From: Mucilaginibacter sp. OK283
GTDB taxonomy: Bacteria > Bacteroidota > Bacteroidia > Sphingobacteriales > Sphingobacteriaceae
Direction: 5' to 3'
Length of the DNA: 64,000 nucleotides
Assembly: GCF_900110415.1 (NCBI RefSeq)
Contig: NZ_FODR01000009.1
Coordinates: 124,001 to 188,000, forward strand
Part shown: in pieces, positions 40,047 through 49,820 of the stretch
Layout: every line of letters begins with the position of its first letter
Numbering within the stretch: position 1 is the stretch's first letter
The notes under the pieces: generated by a model
The model's database searches: none
The model's input: the letters and a program-made list of their open reading frames with translations, nothing else
Told to the model about the DNA's origin: nothing
Made by a program: the position numbers and the translations under genes

Positions 40047-42428
40047 ATGAAAATTGTATATAAAGCCGCGTTATCGCTGTTTTTTATTTTCACTGTTATT
40101 GCCGGCCATGCGCAGTCCATTAATCCGGCACTGTTAAAAAGTCAATGGAAAGCGGCCTGGATCACTGTGCCCGGCGAATCGCTGCGGGATTATGGGGTTT
40201 ACTATTTCCGCAAAAATATCAACATCAAAGACAAACCGGCCACATTCATTGTGCATGTATCTGCCGATAACCGTTATAAACTGTACGTAAACCAAACACT
40301 GGTATCATTAGGCCCGGCCCGCGGCGACACCTATTACTGGAATTATGAAACTGTAGACCTGGCGCCATATCTTAAAGCAGGCGATAATGTCATTGCCGCC
40401 GTGGTTTGGAACGATGGGGACTACCGACCCGAAGCGCAGATCTCTATCCAGACCGCATTTATTATGCAGGGCGATGCCGAGGCGGAAGCGATAATTAATA
40501 CTGATAAAAGCTGGAAAGGCATCAGCGATAAAGGATACAAACCCATTGTTGGTGTTGGATATGGTACTTATTACGTAGCAGGCCCGGGCGAGCGGGTAGA
40601 TATGAACGCCGGTATCGCCAACTGGAATGCCGAAAAGACGGATGTGAGCGGCTGGAAAAATGCCGTTAAGATAGAAGGTGGTAAACCCAAAGGTACCCCG
40701 AATGCTTTTGGCTGGATGCTGGTACCTTCGTCTATTCCGCCGGTAGAATTAACTTATCAACGCATCCCGGTACTACGCAGGGCCGAAGGGATCACCGTGC
40801 CTAAAAGCTTCCCGGCAACTAAAACAGCTATAACCATTCCTGCAAATACCACAGTTACCTTTTTGCTCGATCAAACTTTTTTAACCAATGCTTTTGTATC
40901 GCTCAATTTTAGCCTTGGTAAAAATGCCGGTATCAGCCTAAGTTATGCCGAAACATTATTTACCAAACTGCACGGACCCGGGGGGCTTGAAAAAGGCAAC
41001 CGCGATGATGTGGAGGGCAAAATATTTTCGGGCCGCCGGGATAGCATCGTGTCTGATGGCAGCGCGGGTCAGTCGTTTAATACGCTTAGTTTTCGCACGT
41101 TCAGGTATATCGAATTAAAGATAACAACCGCCGGGCAACCTTTACAGGTAGATGACATCTACGGCACCTTTACCGGCTATCCTTTTAAACTAAACGCAAA
41201 GCTTGACGGTACAGCCGAAATGAAGAAAATGCTGGACATTGGCTGGCGCACAGCGCGGCTTTGCGCAGGCGAAACGTATTACGATTGCCCCTATTACGAG
41301 CAACTGCAATATGTGGGCGATAGCCGCATACAGGCCCTGGTATCGTACTACAACAGCGGCGATGACCGCCTGGTGCGTAATGCCATTAACCTGATGGACC
41401 ACTCGCGCATTGCCGAAGGGGTTACCTTAAGCCGCCACCCTTCATTTTCGCCACAAATTATCTCCACATTTTCTTTATGGTACATCGGTATGCTGCATGA
41501 TTATTGGATGTACCGGCCCGATAGCGCTTTTGTGCAAAGCAAATTACAGGGCGTAGAGGATATATTGGCATTTTTTAGGAAATATCAACAGCCTGGCGGC
41601 TCGTTAAAAAACACCCCGTACTGGAACTTTGCCGATTGGGTTGCCGATAAAGGCTGGGACTTTGGCGCCGCCCCCAAAAGCGTAAACGGCTCCTCGGCTT
41701 TGTTAGATCTGCAATTGATGTGGGCTTACCAGCAAGCCTCGCAAATGGAGGCCAAATTTGGCATACCCATCATTTCGCAATATTATCATGATATGGCCAA
41801 TTTATTAAAAGCCACCATCCAACAAAAATATTGGGTAGCCAGCAGGCAATTATACTCCGATGTGGAAGATCAGCAATTGTTTTCCCAGCATACCAATTCA
41901 CTTGCAATTTTAACAGGTATGGTAACCGGCGACGAAGCATCTGCCCTTGGCAAAAAGCTAATGACCGATACTATGCTTACCCAATGCACCATCTACTTTA
42001 AATATTACCTGCACCAGGCGCTAATTAAAAGCGGCTATGGCAATGATTATTTAAAATGGCTTAATATATGGCGAAAGAACATCGCAATGGGACTTACCAC
42101 CTGGGCGGAAATATCGGACCTGCGACATAACCGGTCCGACTGCCACGCCTGGGGCGCCAGCCCCAATATTGAATTTTACCGTACCGTTTTAGGCATTGAT
42201 AGTTATGCGCCCGGTTTTAGCAAAATAAAAATTGAACCGCACTTAGGCGATCTAAAAATAATAGGCGGAGAAATCCCTCACCCTAACGGCAAAATCGCGG
42301 TAAAATATGAGCTAAAAAAAGGAAAATGGGATATAGAGGTCGTATTGCCGCCAAACACAACGGGCGTTTTTGTCTGGAAAGGGCAAAATCACCTTATTAA
42401 TTCAGGAAAAAACAAGATAATTGTATAA
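40047..42428 (+). CDS. Exported alpha-L-rhamnosidase-like protein, GH78 type
   Basis: A 793-residue protein with a signal peptide (MKIVYKAALSLFFIFTVIAG). N-terminal beta domains (YYFRKNINIKDKPATFIVHV, YKLYVNQTLVSLGPARGDTY) precede an (alpha/alpha)6 barrel with YDCPYYEQLQYVGDSRIQAL, the segment that supplies the catalytic acid in GH78. The match to canonical motifs is looser in places, so activity on another sugar is possible. It ends with a beta domain (GKIAVKYELKKGKWDIEVVL). Together with the GH51 enzyme it suggests breakdown of plant pectin side chains, though no SusC/D pair is adjacent. Confidence 0.85.
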   Translation: MKIVYKAALSLFFIFTVIAGHAQSINPALLKSQWKAAWITVPGESLRDYGVYYFRKNINIKDKPATFIVHVSADNRYKLYVNQTLVSLGPARGDTYYWNYETVDLAPYLKAGDNVIAAVVWNDGDYRPEAQISIQTAFIMQGDAEAEAIINTDKSWKGISDKGYKPIVGVGYGTYYVAGPGERVDMNAGIANWNAEKTDVSGWKNAVKIEGGKPKGTPNAFGWMLVPSSIPPVELTYQRIPVLRRAEGITVPKSFPATKTAITIPANTTVTFLLDQTFLTNAFVSLNFSLGKNAGISLSYAETLFTKLHGPGGLEKGNRDDVEGKIFSGRRDSIVSDGSAGQSFNTLSFRTFRYIELKITTAGQPLQVDDIYGTFTGYPFKLNAKLDGTAEMKKMLDIGWRTARLCAGETYYDCPYYEQLQYVGDSRIQALVSYYNSGDDRLVRNAINLMDHSRIAEGVTLSRHPSFSPQIISTFSLWYIGMLHDYWMYRPDSAFVQSKLQGVEDILAFFRKYQQPGGSLKNTPYWNFADWVADKGWDFGAAPKSVNGSSALLDLQLMWAYQQASQMEAKFGIPIISQYYHDMANLLKATIQQKYWVASRQLYSDVEDQQLFSQHTNSLAILTGMVTGDEASALGKKLMTDTMLTQCTIYFKYYLHQALIKSGYGNDYLKWLNIWRKNIAMGLTTWAEISDLRHNRSDCHAWGASPNIEFYRTVLGIDSYAPGFSKIKIEPHLGDLKIIGGEIPHPNGKIAVKYELKKGKWDIEVVLPPNTTGVFVWKGQNHLINSGKNKIIV

Positions 42429-42860
42429 AATTGATCGAAAAACATGATTAATATCATATTTTCTTAGGAAAATAGTAATAAATATAGCACTTTTGCATCG
42501 TTTTTACTGCTTTGGAGTAAAAAACGTTAGGTTTCTGTTTGAAAAGTAAAAAGCAATACTAACTTTACTTTTATAATGTTTATTAGTTATTGTATTAGTT
42601 ACACTTGCGTTAATTACACATTTAACAATCAATTATTATTAAAAATGTGATATTTACGCGCTAAGTTGTTAAATTGACGGTTAGCCTTGAGTCGAAATTT
42701 GTAAGTAAAGAAACAAGCAAACTTGGAGTTGGGCATTCCGCTAAATACTTCCGGCTTAACGCTTGGTAGCTAAATTCAATAAAGATGGGCCATCATTAAA
42801 TGCGATATTAATTTTACAGCCAATGATGGCATCATCAAAACTTAAAAACAAACAACACTG
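42429..42860. other. 432-base gap before the pentose phosphate cluster
   Basis: AT-rich, with a near-consensus box CACTTTTG at 42489-42496 (one mismatch to TAnnTTTG) and a poly-T/A stretch. It is likely to hold the operon promoter; I cannot place it with confidence. Confidence 0.45.
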
Positions 42861-43616
42861 ATGAAAAACACTCCATCCCAGTTAAAAATTCTTTCAATCG
42901 ATATTGGGGGCTCACATATTAAAGCCACAATTTTAAACATCAAGGGCGAACTTAAAATGGATTACGATAAGATAGCTACGCCGGCGCCGGCCAGCCCCGA
43001 AAACGTGATTAAGGCTGTCCAGACGCTGGTAAAAAAATTCCCCGGTTATGATAGAATTTCGGTGGGCTTTCCTGGTTATGTAAAAAACGGGGTTGTTAAA
43101 ACAGCGCCTAATTTAAGCACTAAACTCTGGGCAGATTTTGACCTGGCCAAAAAACTAACCGATTTATTAGGCAAACCTACGCAGGTAGTAAATGATGCCG
43201 ACATGCAGGGTTTGGGCGTGGTTAAAGGCAAAGGCCTTGAAATGGTAATTACCCTGGGCACCGGTTTTGGCACCGCTTTGCTTATGGATGGCCACCTGCT
43301 GCCCCATTTTGAACTGGCACACCTGCCCATTAAAACCGGCAAAACTTATGACCAATATATTGGCGAAAAAGCGCTTGAAAAATTTGGCAAAGAAAGATGG
43401 AACAAGCGCATACAAAAGGTTTTTGAGATTTTAAAAACCGTATTCAATTACGATACTTTATATATAGGCGGCGGCAACTCTGACGAGTTAACGTTTAAAC
43501 TGGATAAAAACATGAAAATTGTAACCAATGCCGATGGCATTAAAGGCGGGGCGCGGTTATGGTTAAATGACGACGACAGTAAAACCAAACGCGCTATAGC
43601 AACCCCAACAACATAA
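42861..43616 (+). CDS. ROK-family sugar kinase, possible polyphosphate glucokinase
   Basis: Phosphorylates a hexose, most likely glucose, to feed the pathway genes that follow. The phosphate loop is DIGGSHIKA near residue 14, the middle motif is VVNDADMQGLGVVKGKGLEM, and the second phosphate motif TLGTGFGTALL. I do not see the Cys-rich zinc motif of typical ROK kinases, and the 251-residue length fits the polyphosphate/ATP glucokinase subgroup. It is 21 bases upstream of tkt. The phosphate donor cannot be told from sequence alone. Confidence 0.8.
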   Translation: MKNTPSQLKILSIDIGGSHIKATILNIKGELKMDYDKIATPAPASPENVIKAVQTLVKKFPGYDRISVGFPGYVKNGVVKTAPNLSTKLWADFDLAKKLTDLLGKPTQVVNDADMQGLGVVKGKGLEMVITLGTGFGTALLMDGHLLPHFELAHLPIKTGKTYDQYIGEKALEKFGKERWNKRIQKVFEILKTVFNYDTLYIGGGNSDELTFKLDKNMKIVTNADGIKGGARLWLNDDDSKTKRAIATPTT

Positions 43617-43637
43617 CATACAATACCCAAAAAGATA

Positions 43638-45641
43638 ATGGAAAACACACAGGACATAGAAAAATTAGCAATAGATACCGTACGGATCTTATCGGCAGAT
43701 GCAGTGCAAAAAGCAAATTCGGGCCACCCCGGCACAGCCATGGCACTTGCACCTATGGGCCACGTTTTATGGTCGCAATTTTTAAACTACAACCCTAAAA
43801 ACCCGGATTGGGCAAACCGCGACAGGTTTATACTTTCATGCGGTCATGCATGTATGTTACAGTACAGCTTTTTGTATTTAACAGGGTATGATTTAAGTTT
43901 AGACGATATCAAAAACTTTCGCCAGCTGAATAGCAAAACTGCCGGTCACCCGGAGTACGGTTTGGCCCCTGGTATTGATGTTACTACCGGCCCGCTTGGC
44001 CAGGGTTTTGCAAATGGTGTTGGCTTTGCCATTGCGCAAAAACACCTGGCAGCACGCTACAACAAACCAGGTTACGATCTTTTTAACTACCACGTTTACG
44101 CTATAGTAAGCGATGGCGATATGATGGAAGGCGTAACTTCTGAAGCCGCATCATTGGCCGGACACCTGGAGTTAGGTAACATTATCTATTTATACGATGA
44201 TAACCACATTTCGATAGAGGGTGCTACCGATATCACTTTTAACGAAGATGTAACCGCGCGTTTCCGTTCATACGGCTGGCATGTACAGGATTTGCCGGAC
44301 GTTAACGATACCCATGCTTTAGAGCTTGCTTTAGTTAATGCTAAAGCCGAAGCGCAAAAACCATCCTTGATCCGTGTGCGTTCATTAATCGCTTATGGCA
44401 GCCCTAATAAATCGGGTACTGCAGGTTCGCACGGTGCACCGCTTGGTGCCGATGAAATTAAACTGGTTAAAGAGTTTTTTGGCTTCGATCCGGATAAATC
44501 ATTCAACGTGCCTGATGATGTGTTGAAATACTACCATGATAAAGGAGCACGCGGTGGTGCATCCGAAGAAAAATGGAACAAGCTATTTGCCGATTATAAA
44601 AAAGAATATCCAGAATTAGCCGCCGAATATGAAACCGCGTTTAAGGGTGATTTGCCCGAAGGCTGGCTTGATAAACTGCCGGTATTTAAAGGATCTGATC
44701 CTAAAATGGCTACCCGCCAGGCATCTGGTAAAGTATTAAACGCCATTGCGGCAAGCCTGCCTAACTTAATAGGCGGCGCGGCAGATTTGGCCCCGTCAAC
44801 AGAAACCAACCTGAAGGGTTTTGATTCGTTCACATCCGAAAACAGGAGTGGCCGTAACTTCCACTTTGGTATCCGCGAGCATGCCATGGGTTCGGCATTA
44901 AATGGTATGGCTTTAACCAAAGGTGTACTGCCTTTTGGCGCAACCTTTTTGATGTTCTCTGAATATATGCGCCCGCCAATCCGTTTGGCTGCCATTATGA
45001 AAGTGAGCCCGATATTTGTTTACACCCACGATAGTATAGGCTTAGGCGAGGATGGCACAACCCACCAGCCGGTTGAACAATTGGCCTCGCTGCGCTCTAT
45101 TCCCAACGTAACCACCATCCGCCCGGCCGATGCCAACGAAAGCGCGCATGCGTGGCGTGTGGCTATCCAGAAAAAAGATGGCCCTACTATATTGGTATTT
45201 ACCCGCCAGGGCTTACCTATCCTCGATCAGGATAAATACGGTAAAGCAGAAAACCTGGAGAAAGGTGCTTACATCCTATCCGAAGCCAGCAAAAATCCCG
45301 ACCTGATATTAATTGCAACAGGATCGGAAGTTGCCTTGATTATGGATGCGCAGGTAAAACTGGAAGCAGAAGGCATATCAACCCGCGTGGTAAGTATGCC
45401 ATCATGGGAATTATTTGAAAAACAGGATGCAGCTTACAAAGAGTTGGTATTCCCTAAAGCGTACCGCAAACGTTTGGCTGTTGAAATGGCATCCCCAATG
45501 GGCTGGCACAAATACACCACCGACGAAGGCGATATGCTGGGCATGACCACCTTTGGCGAATCTGCCCCGGCCGATGATCTGTACAAGCATTTTGGTTTTA
45601 CAGTTGATAACGTGATTAAGAGAGCGAAAGCTTTGTTATAG
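43638..45641 (+). CDS. tkt: Transketolase
   Basis: Moves two-carbon units between ketose and aldose phosphates with thiamine diphosphate. Single-chain 667-residue enzyme: N-terminal SADAVQKANSGHPGTAMALA, cofactor motif DGDMMEGVTSEAASLAGHLE (Gly-Asp and Asn positions), the pyrimidine domain (FGIREHAMGSALNGMALTKG) and C-terminal domain (LILIATGSEVALIMDAQVKL). Complete. Followed by a 110-base gap with a 19-bp inverted repeat before rpiA. Confidence 0.97.
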   Translation: MENTQDIEKLAIDTVRILSADAVQKANSGHPGTAMALAPMGHVLWSQFLNYNPKNPDWANRDRFILSCGHACMLQYSFLYLTGYDLSLDDIKNFRQLNSKTAGHPEYGLAPGIDVTTGPLGQGFANGVGFAIAQKHLAARYNKPGYDLFNYHVYAIVSDGDMMEGVTSEAASLAGHLELGNIIYLYDDNHISIEGATDITFNEDVTARFRSYGWHVQDLPDVNDTHALELALVNAKAEAQKPSLIRVRSLIAYGSPNKSGTAGSHGAPLGADEIKLVKEFFGFDPDKSFNVPDDVLKYYHDKGARGGASEEKWNKLFADYKKEYPELAAEYETAFKGDLPEGWLDKLPVFKGSDPKMATRQASGKVLNAIAASLPNLIGGAADLAPSTETNLKGFDSFTSENRSGRNFHFGIREHAMGSALNGMALTKGVLPFGATFLMFSEYMRPPIRLAAIMKVSPIFVYTHDSIGLGEDGTTHQPVEQLASLRSIPNVTTIRPADANESAHAWRVAIQKKDGPTILVFTRQGLPILDQDKYGKAENLEKGAYILSEASKNPDLILIATGSEVALIMDAQVKLEAEGISTRVVSMPSWELFEKQDAAYKELVFPKAYRKRLAVEMASPMGWHKYTTDEGDMLGMTTFGESAPADDLYKHFGFTVDNVIKRAKALL

Positions 45642-45651
45642 TAGCAAGTAG

Positions 45652-45734
45652 TTAGTATCAAGTATCAAGATTTTTTTTGCCGCTTGATACTAACTGTCGT
45701 TTCTACCTGAAGCGGTCTTGATACTTGATACTAA
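45652..45734. repeat. AGTATCAAG-word inverted repeat between tkt and rpiA
   Basis: TTAGTATCAAGTATCAAGA (45652-45670) and its exact reverse complement (45716-45734), 19 bp with a 45-base loop. The left arm itself repeats GTATCAAG twice. Inside, CCGCTT and AAGCGG form a second small stem. Confidence 0.8.
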
Positions 45735-45751
45735 ATACTTGATACTCAAAA

Positions 45752-46459
45752 ATGAATTGGGATAGTAGTTTAATTAAAAACCTTGCGTGGTCGTCAGAGA
45801 TCATTAATGCCGCGGGCAAGCAAAAGGTAGCGCAACAAATTGCCGCTAAGGTAAAGGATGGCGATGTACTGGGCGTTGGTTCGGGTTCTACGGTGTACAT
45901 GGCTTTGTTGGCTATTGCAGATAGGATCAAGGCCGAGAAGTTAAACGTTTTAGCTATCCCTACATCGCTGGAGATCTCGATGTTTTGTACCAAATTGGGT
46001 ATCCCGCTTACTACTTTGTTTGAACACAAGCCCGACTGGCTGTTTGATGGTGCCGACGAGGTTGACCCAAACAACAGCCTGATTAAAGGACGTGGAGGAG
46101 CGATGTTTAAGGAGAAACTGCTGATAGCATCCAGCGCCGTTAACTACATCATTGTAGATGACTCCAAAATAGTGGATAAGATTGGTACCAACTTCCCTAT
46201 CCCTATAGAGGTATTTCCGCAGGCTTTGCTGCATGTGGAAGCGGAACTGGAAAAACTGGGAGCCAACAGCATAGTGATCAGGCCGGCCAAAGGCAAGGAT
46301 GGTCCAATTATATCGGAAAACAATAACCTGGTTTTGGATTGCCGTTTTGATGAAGTACCGTTAAGCCTCGAAAAGGATATAAAAGGGATTACCGGCGTTA
46401 TCGAGAGCGGATTATTTATGGGGTACAACCTGGAAATTTTGGTAGCATCCAATAATTAA
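45752..46459 (+). CDS. rpiA: Ribose-5-phosphate isomerase A
   Basis: Interconverts ribose-5-phosphate and ribulose-5-phosphate. GVGSGSTVYMALLAIADRIK, DGADEVDPNNSLIKGRGGAM and RPAKGKDGPIISENNNLVLD are the conserved blocks, including the catalytic Asp/Glu/Lys region. At 235 residues it is complete. It sits between the tkt gene and tal and is likely part of the same cluster, but a promoter box before tal suggests a partly separate unit. Confidence 0.96.
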   Translation: MNWDSSLIKNLAWSSEIINAAGKQKVAQQIAAKVKDGDVLGVGSGSTVYMALLAIADRIKAEKLNVLAIPTSLEISMFCTKLGIPLTTLFEHKPDWLFDGADEVDPNNSLIKGRGGAMFKEKLLIASSAVNYIIVDDSKIVDKIGTNFPIPIEVFPQALLHVEAELEKLGANSIVIRPAKGKDGPIISENNNLVLDCRFDEVPLSLEKDIKGITGVIESGLFMGYNLEILVASNN

Positions 46460-46526
46460 CATTGTTACGCTGGTGTAACCGAATGATGATATTTAGCTTA
46501 CAATAAATAGAATATTAACAAAGAAC

Positions 46527-46556
46527 TTTACAAAACGGATCAAACGAATACATTTG
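46527..46556 (+). promoter_or_regulatory. Probable promoter upstream of tal (TTTA-N18-TACATTTG)
   Basis: TACATTTG at 46549-46556 is an exact -7 box; TTTA at 46527-46530 is one base off the -33 TTTG. The tal ATG is 82 bases downstream. Confidence 0.6.
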
Positions 46557-46638
46557 CAGGAAATATCTATTAAGTTCATAGGCATTCGCAAATTCAAAAT
46601 TCAATCCAATAAAAATATAATATTAAAAACCGACCAAT

Positions 46639-47736
46639 ATGGCAACCAACAATGTAAAACAGATACATGATTTCGGACAGAGTATCTGGCTTGATTTCAT
46701 CGATCGCGAAATCATCGCATCCGGAAAACTGCAAAAACTAATTGACGAAGATGGTGTAAGAGGCGTAACTTCAAACCCGGCTATTTTTGAAAAAGCAATA
46801 ACCGGCAGCTCTGATTATGATAATGATATCAGGGAGCTTTCGGCAACCACCGAAGATAACGAAGAGATATTTTTTGGTTTGGCCATAAGCGATATTCAGC
46901 AAGCTACTGCCCTGTTTAAAGGCGTGTATGACGAATCGAACAAAGTTGACGGATATGTTAGCCTGGAAGTTTCTCCGTTTTTAGCTTTAGATACCGAAGG
47001 CACCGCCAAACAAGCCGAAGAACTTTGGAAAAAAGTTGACCGTGAAAACGTAATGATCAAAATCCCTGGCACTAAACCGGGTTTGGCTGCTATCCAGCAA
47101 TCCATTGCAAAAGGCATCAACATTAACGTTACCCTGCTTTTTGGTTTGGAGCGTTACGAAGAAGTAACCGAGGCTTATATTTCTGGTTTAGAGGAGCATT
47201 TAGCTGCCGGCCATAAAATTGCGCACATATCATCAGTTGCCAGCTTCTTTTTAAGCCGCATTGATGTTATTGTTGATCCGCTGTTGGAAGCAAAAGGCGC
47301 TAAAGACCTGCAAGGTGAAGTTGCTATCGCATCGGCTAAAAAAGCATACGAAATTTACAAAAGGGTGTTCAGCACCGAAAGGTGGAAAAAACTGGCCGCA
47401 CAAGGCGCACAGCCACAGCGTTTACTTTGGGCAAGCACAGGCAGCAAAAACCCTGCTTTTAAAGATACCAAATACGTTGAGGCTTTAATTGGCCCGGATA
47501 CTGTGGATACCGTTCCATTAGAAACTGTTGAAGCTTTCCGTGATCATGGTATTGCTGCCAACACGCTTGAAGCTGGTTTAGATGAAGCAACAGCAACCTT
47601 AGCCAAGCTGAAAGATTTAGGTATCGATCTTGACGCCATCACCCAGCAATTGGAAGACGAAGGCATCGAAAAATTCAATAAACCATTCGAGAAACTGTTG
47701 AAGGCTATCGAAGATCAAAAAAGTAAAGTAGCCTAA
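46639..47736 (+). CDS. tal: Transaldolase
   Basis: Transfers dihydroxyacetone units between sugar phosphates through a Schiff base. LQKLIDEDGVRGVTSNPAIF is the N-terminal motif and VMIKIPGTKPGLAAIQQSIA contains the Schiff-base lysine region; ISSVASFFLSRIDVIVD and ASTGSKNPAFKDTKYVEALI are also typical. At 365 residues it belongs to the longer class of Actinobacteria and cyanobacteria rather than the short or classical E. coli type. Followed eight bases later by a HAD gene. Confidence 0.95.
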   Translation: MATNNVKQIHDFGQSIWLDFIDREIIASGKLQKLIDEDGVRGVTSNPAIFEKAITGSSDYDNDIRELSATTEDNEEIFFGLAISDIQQATALFKGVYDESNKVDGYVSLEVSPFLALDTEGTAKQAEELWKKVDRENVMIKIPGTKPGLAAIQQSIAKGININVTLLFGLERYEEVTEAYISGLEEHLAAGHKIAHISSVASFFLSRIDVIVDPLLEAKGAKDLQGEVAIASAKKAYEIYKRVFSTERWKKLAAQGAQPQRLLWASTGSKNPAFKDTKYVEALIGPDTVDTVPLETVEAFRDHGIAANTLEAGLDEATATLAKLKDLGIDLDAITQQLEDEGIEKFNKPFEKLLKAIEDQKSKVA

Positions 47737-47744
47737 ACGGCTTT

Positions 47745-48368
47745 ATGGAAACCGCAAACGTAAAGATCCTTTTTTTCGACGTAGGAGGTATTTTATTGTC
47801 GAACGGATGGGGGCACGAGGCACGCGAGGAAGCCGCTAAAAGGTTTAACCTTGATTATGCCGAAGTAAACGCCCTGCACAATTTTATATTCAATGTATAT
47901 GAAATTGGCAGCATCACTTTAGATGAGTACCTGGATACGGTAATATTTAACTATCCCCGCGATTTCGTAAGGGAAGATTTTAAGGATTTTATTTATTCTA
48001 CCTCCTATGAGCTGCCGGGTATGCTGGCCTGGCTTAAAGAGTGGAAAAAAGATTGCGGTTTCCGTATTATATCCCTCAATAACGAGGGTAAAGAGCTAAA
48101 TGATTACCGCGTGCGTAAGTTTAAACTACATGATGCATTCGACGCGTTTGTATCATCGTGCGAGGTAAAAATGCGCAAGCCCGATCCTGGCATATGGCAA
48201 CTGGCCATGGGTATTGCCCAGGCATCGCCCCAGCAATGTGTGTATTTTGACGACAGGATGATGTTTGTTACCACAGCCCAAAAATTGGGCATCCGCTCGT
48301 TTCAGCATACAAGTTTCGAGACCACCAAAAAAATATTAGAAGACCTTAAAAAAGAAAACCTCAAATAA
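47745..48368 (+). CDS. HAD-superfamily hydrolase
   Basis: A 207-residue phosphatase-type protein. Motif I is FFDVGGILL (with Asp near residue 12 and the usual second Asp replaced by Gly), motif II is IISLNNEGKEL and motif IV is VYFDDRMMFVTTAQKLGI. The motif I change DVGG instead of DxD is worth noting: catalytic competence is uncertain, although relatives keep it. It is eight bases after tal and one base before gnd, so it is co-translated and may dephosphorylate an unwanted sugar phosphate (inference). Confidence 0.85.
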   Translation: METANVKILFFDVGGILLSNGWGHEAREEAAKRFNLDYAEVNALHNFIFNVYEIGSITLDEYLDTVIFNYPRDFVREDFKDFIYSTSYELPGMLAWLKEWKKDCGFRIISLNNEGKELNDYRVRKFKLHDAFDAFVSSCEVKMRKPDPGIWQLAMGIAQASPQQCVYFDDRMMFVTTAQKLGIRSFQHTSFETTKKILEDLKKENLK

Positions 48369-48369
48369 C

Positions 48370-49794
48370 ATGAGCGCAACAACAGATAAATATGCTTTTG
48401 GCATGATAGGCTTAGGCGTTATGGGCCGCAGCTTACTACTTAACATGGCCGATCATGGCTTTGCAGTAGCCGGGCATGATAAGGACGCCGCAAAGGTATC
48501 ATCATTAAATGATGAGGCCGGCGATAGGGCCGCAAAAGGCTTTGGCGATGTAAAAGAATTTATTCAAAGCCTTACCACACCACGTGCCATTATGATGCTG
48601 GTACCTGCCGGTAAAATTGTAGACGCCGTAATTGAGGAACTTACTCCGCTATTGGAGAAAGGCGATATTTTAATTGATGGCGGTAACTCGCACTTTACCG
48701 ATACCAACCGCCGTGTTGAGCAACTGGAAGCTATTGGCCTGCACTTTTTTGGTATGGGTGTATCTGGTGGCGAAGAAGGCGCCCGCCGCGGCCCAAGCAT
48801 GATGCCGGGTGGCGATAAAGATGCCTACGCTGTAATGAAACCGATATTTGAAGCCATTGCCGCTAAGGTTGATGGCGCACCATGCGTAACCTACATTGGT
48901 CCCGGTGCATCCGGCCACTTTGTTAAAATGGTGCATAATGGTATCGAGTACGGTATTATGCAGGTAATTGCCGAAACATATGAGATATTAAGAAAAGGCT
49001 TAAAGCTGGATAATGATTCGATCCAAAAAATATTTGCCGAATGGAATGCCGGCCGCTTACAATCATTCCTGTTAGATATTACCAAGGATATTTTTGCCTA
49101 TAAAGTTCCGGGAACAGATCACCTGTTACTGGATGATATTAAAGATGAGGCAAAAGCCAAAGGTACCGGTAAATGGACATCGCAAGTGGCTATGGATTTG
49201 GTTACCCCTATCCCAACCATCGATACTTCGGTATCTATGCGCGATTTATCTAAATACAAACAACTGCGCGAAAAAGCCTCAACCCTTTACGGATCTGAAG
49301 TTGAATTGGCAGGAGATAAAGACGAACTGCTGGTTGCATTGGAGCAGGCTTTTTACTTCACATCTATCATTACTTACGCACAGGGCATGCACCTGTTATC
49401 AAAAGCATCTGAAGAGTATAAGTACGATCTTCACCTTGGCGAGATTGCCAAGATTTGGAGAGGCGGTTGTATTATCCGTTCAGAATTTTTAAATGATATT
49501 TTTAACGCCTACAGTAAAGATGCACAATTGCCACACCTGTTATTGGATAGCGATATTCAAAAACTGGTTACTGCAACACTGCCAGGCATCCGTAAAATTC
49601 TTGCCGGTACTATTGCCGCTGGAGTTGCCGCACCGGGATATGCATCAGCTTTAAGCTATTTTGATGCTTTCCGCAGCGAAAAAATGCCATCGAACCTTAC
49701 CCAGGCACAGCGCGATTATTTTGGAGCGCATACCTACGAGTTGATAGGCAAAGAAGGAACCTTCCATACACAGTGGACTAAAGCCGAAGACTAA
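48370..49794 (+). CDS. gnd: 6-phosphogluconate dehydrogenase, decarboxylating
   Basis: Oxidises 6-phosphogluconate to ribulose-5-phosphate with CO2 and NADPH. The Rossmann motif is GLGVMGRSLLLNMADHGF, the substrate signature GVSGGEEGARRGPSMMPGG, and the catalytic region AKGTGKWTSQVAMDLVTPIP. The C-terminal helical tail and AHTYELIGKEGTFHTQW complete it at 474 residues. Directly followed by zwf after 26 bases. Confidence 0.97.
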   Translation: MSATTDKYAFGMIGLGVMGRSLLLNMADHGFAVAGHDKDAAKVSSLNDEAGDRAAKGFGDVKEFIQSLTTPRAIMMLVPAGKIVDAVIEELTPLLEKGDILIDGGNSHFTDTNRRVEQLEAIGLHFFGMGVSGGEEGARRGPSMMPGGDKDAYAVMKPIFEAIAAKVDGAPCVTYIGPGASGHFVKMVHNGIEYGIMQVIAETYEILRKGLKLDNDSIQKIFAEWNAGRLQSFLLDITKDIFAYKVPGTDHLLLDDIKDEAKAKGTGKWTSQVAMDLVTPIPTIDTSVSMRDLSKYKQLREKASTLYGSEVELAGDKDELLVALEQAFYFTSIITYAQGMHLLSKASEEYKYDLHLGEIAKIWRGGCIIRSEFLNDIFNAYSKDAQLPHLLLDSDIQKLVTATLPGIRKILAGTIAAGVAAPGYASALSYFDAFRSEKMPSNLTQAQRDYFGAHTYELIGKEGTFHTQWTKAED

Positions 49795-49820
49795 ACATAA
49801 ACTATTAAAAGCTGATCACA

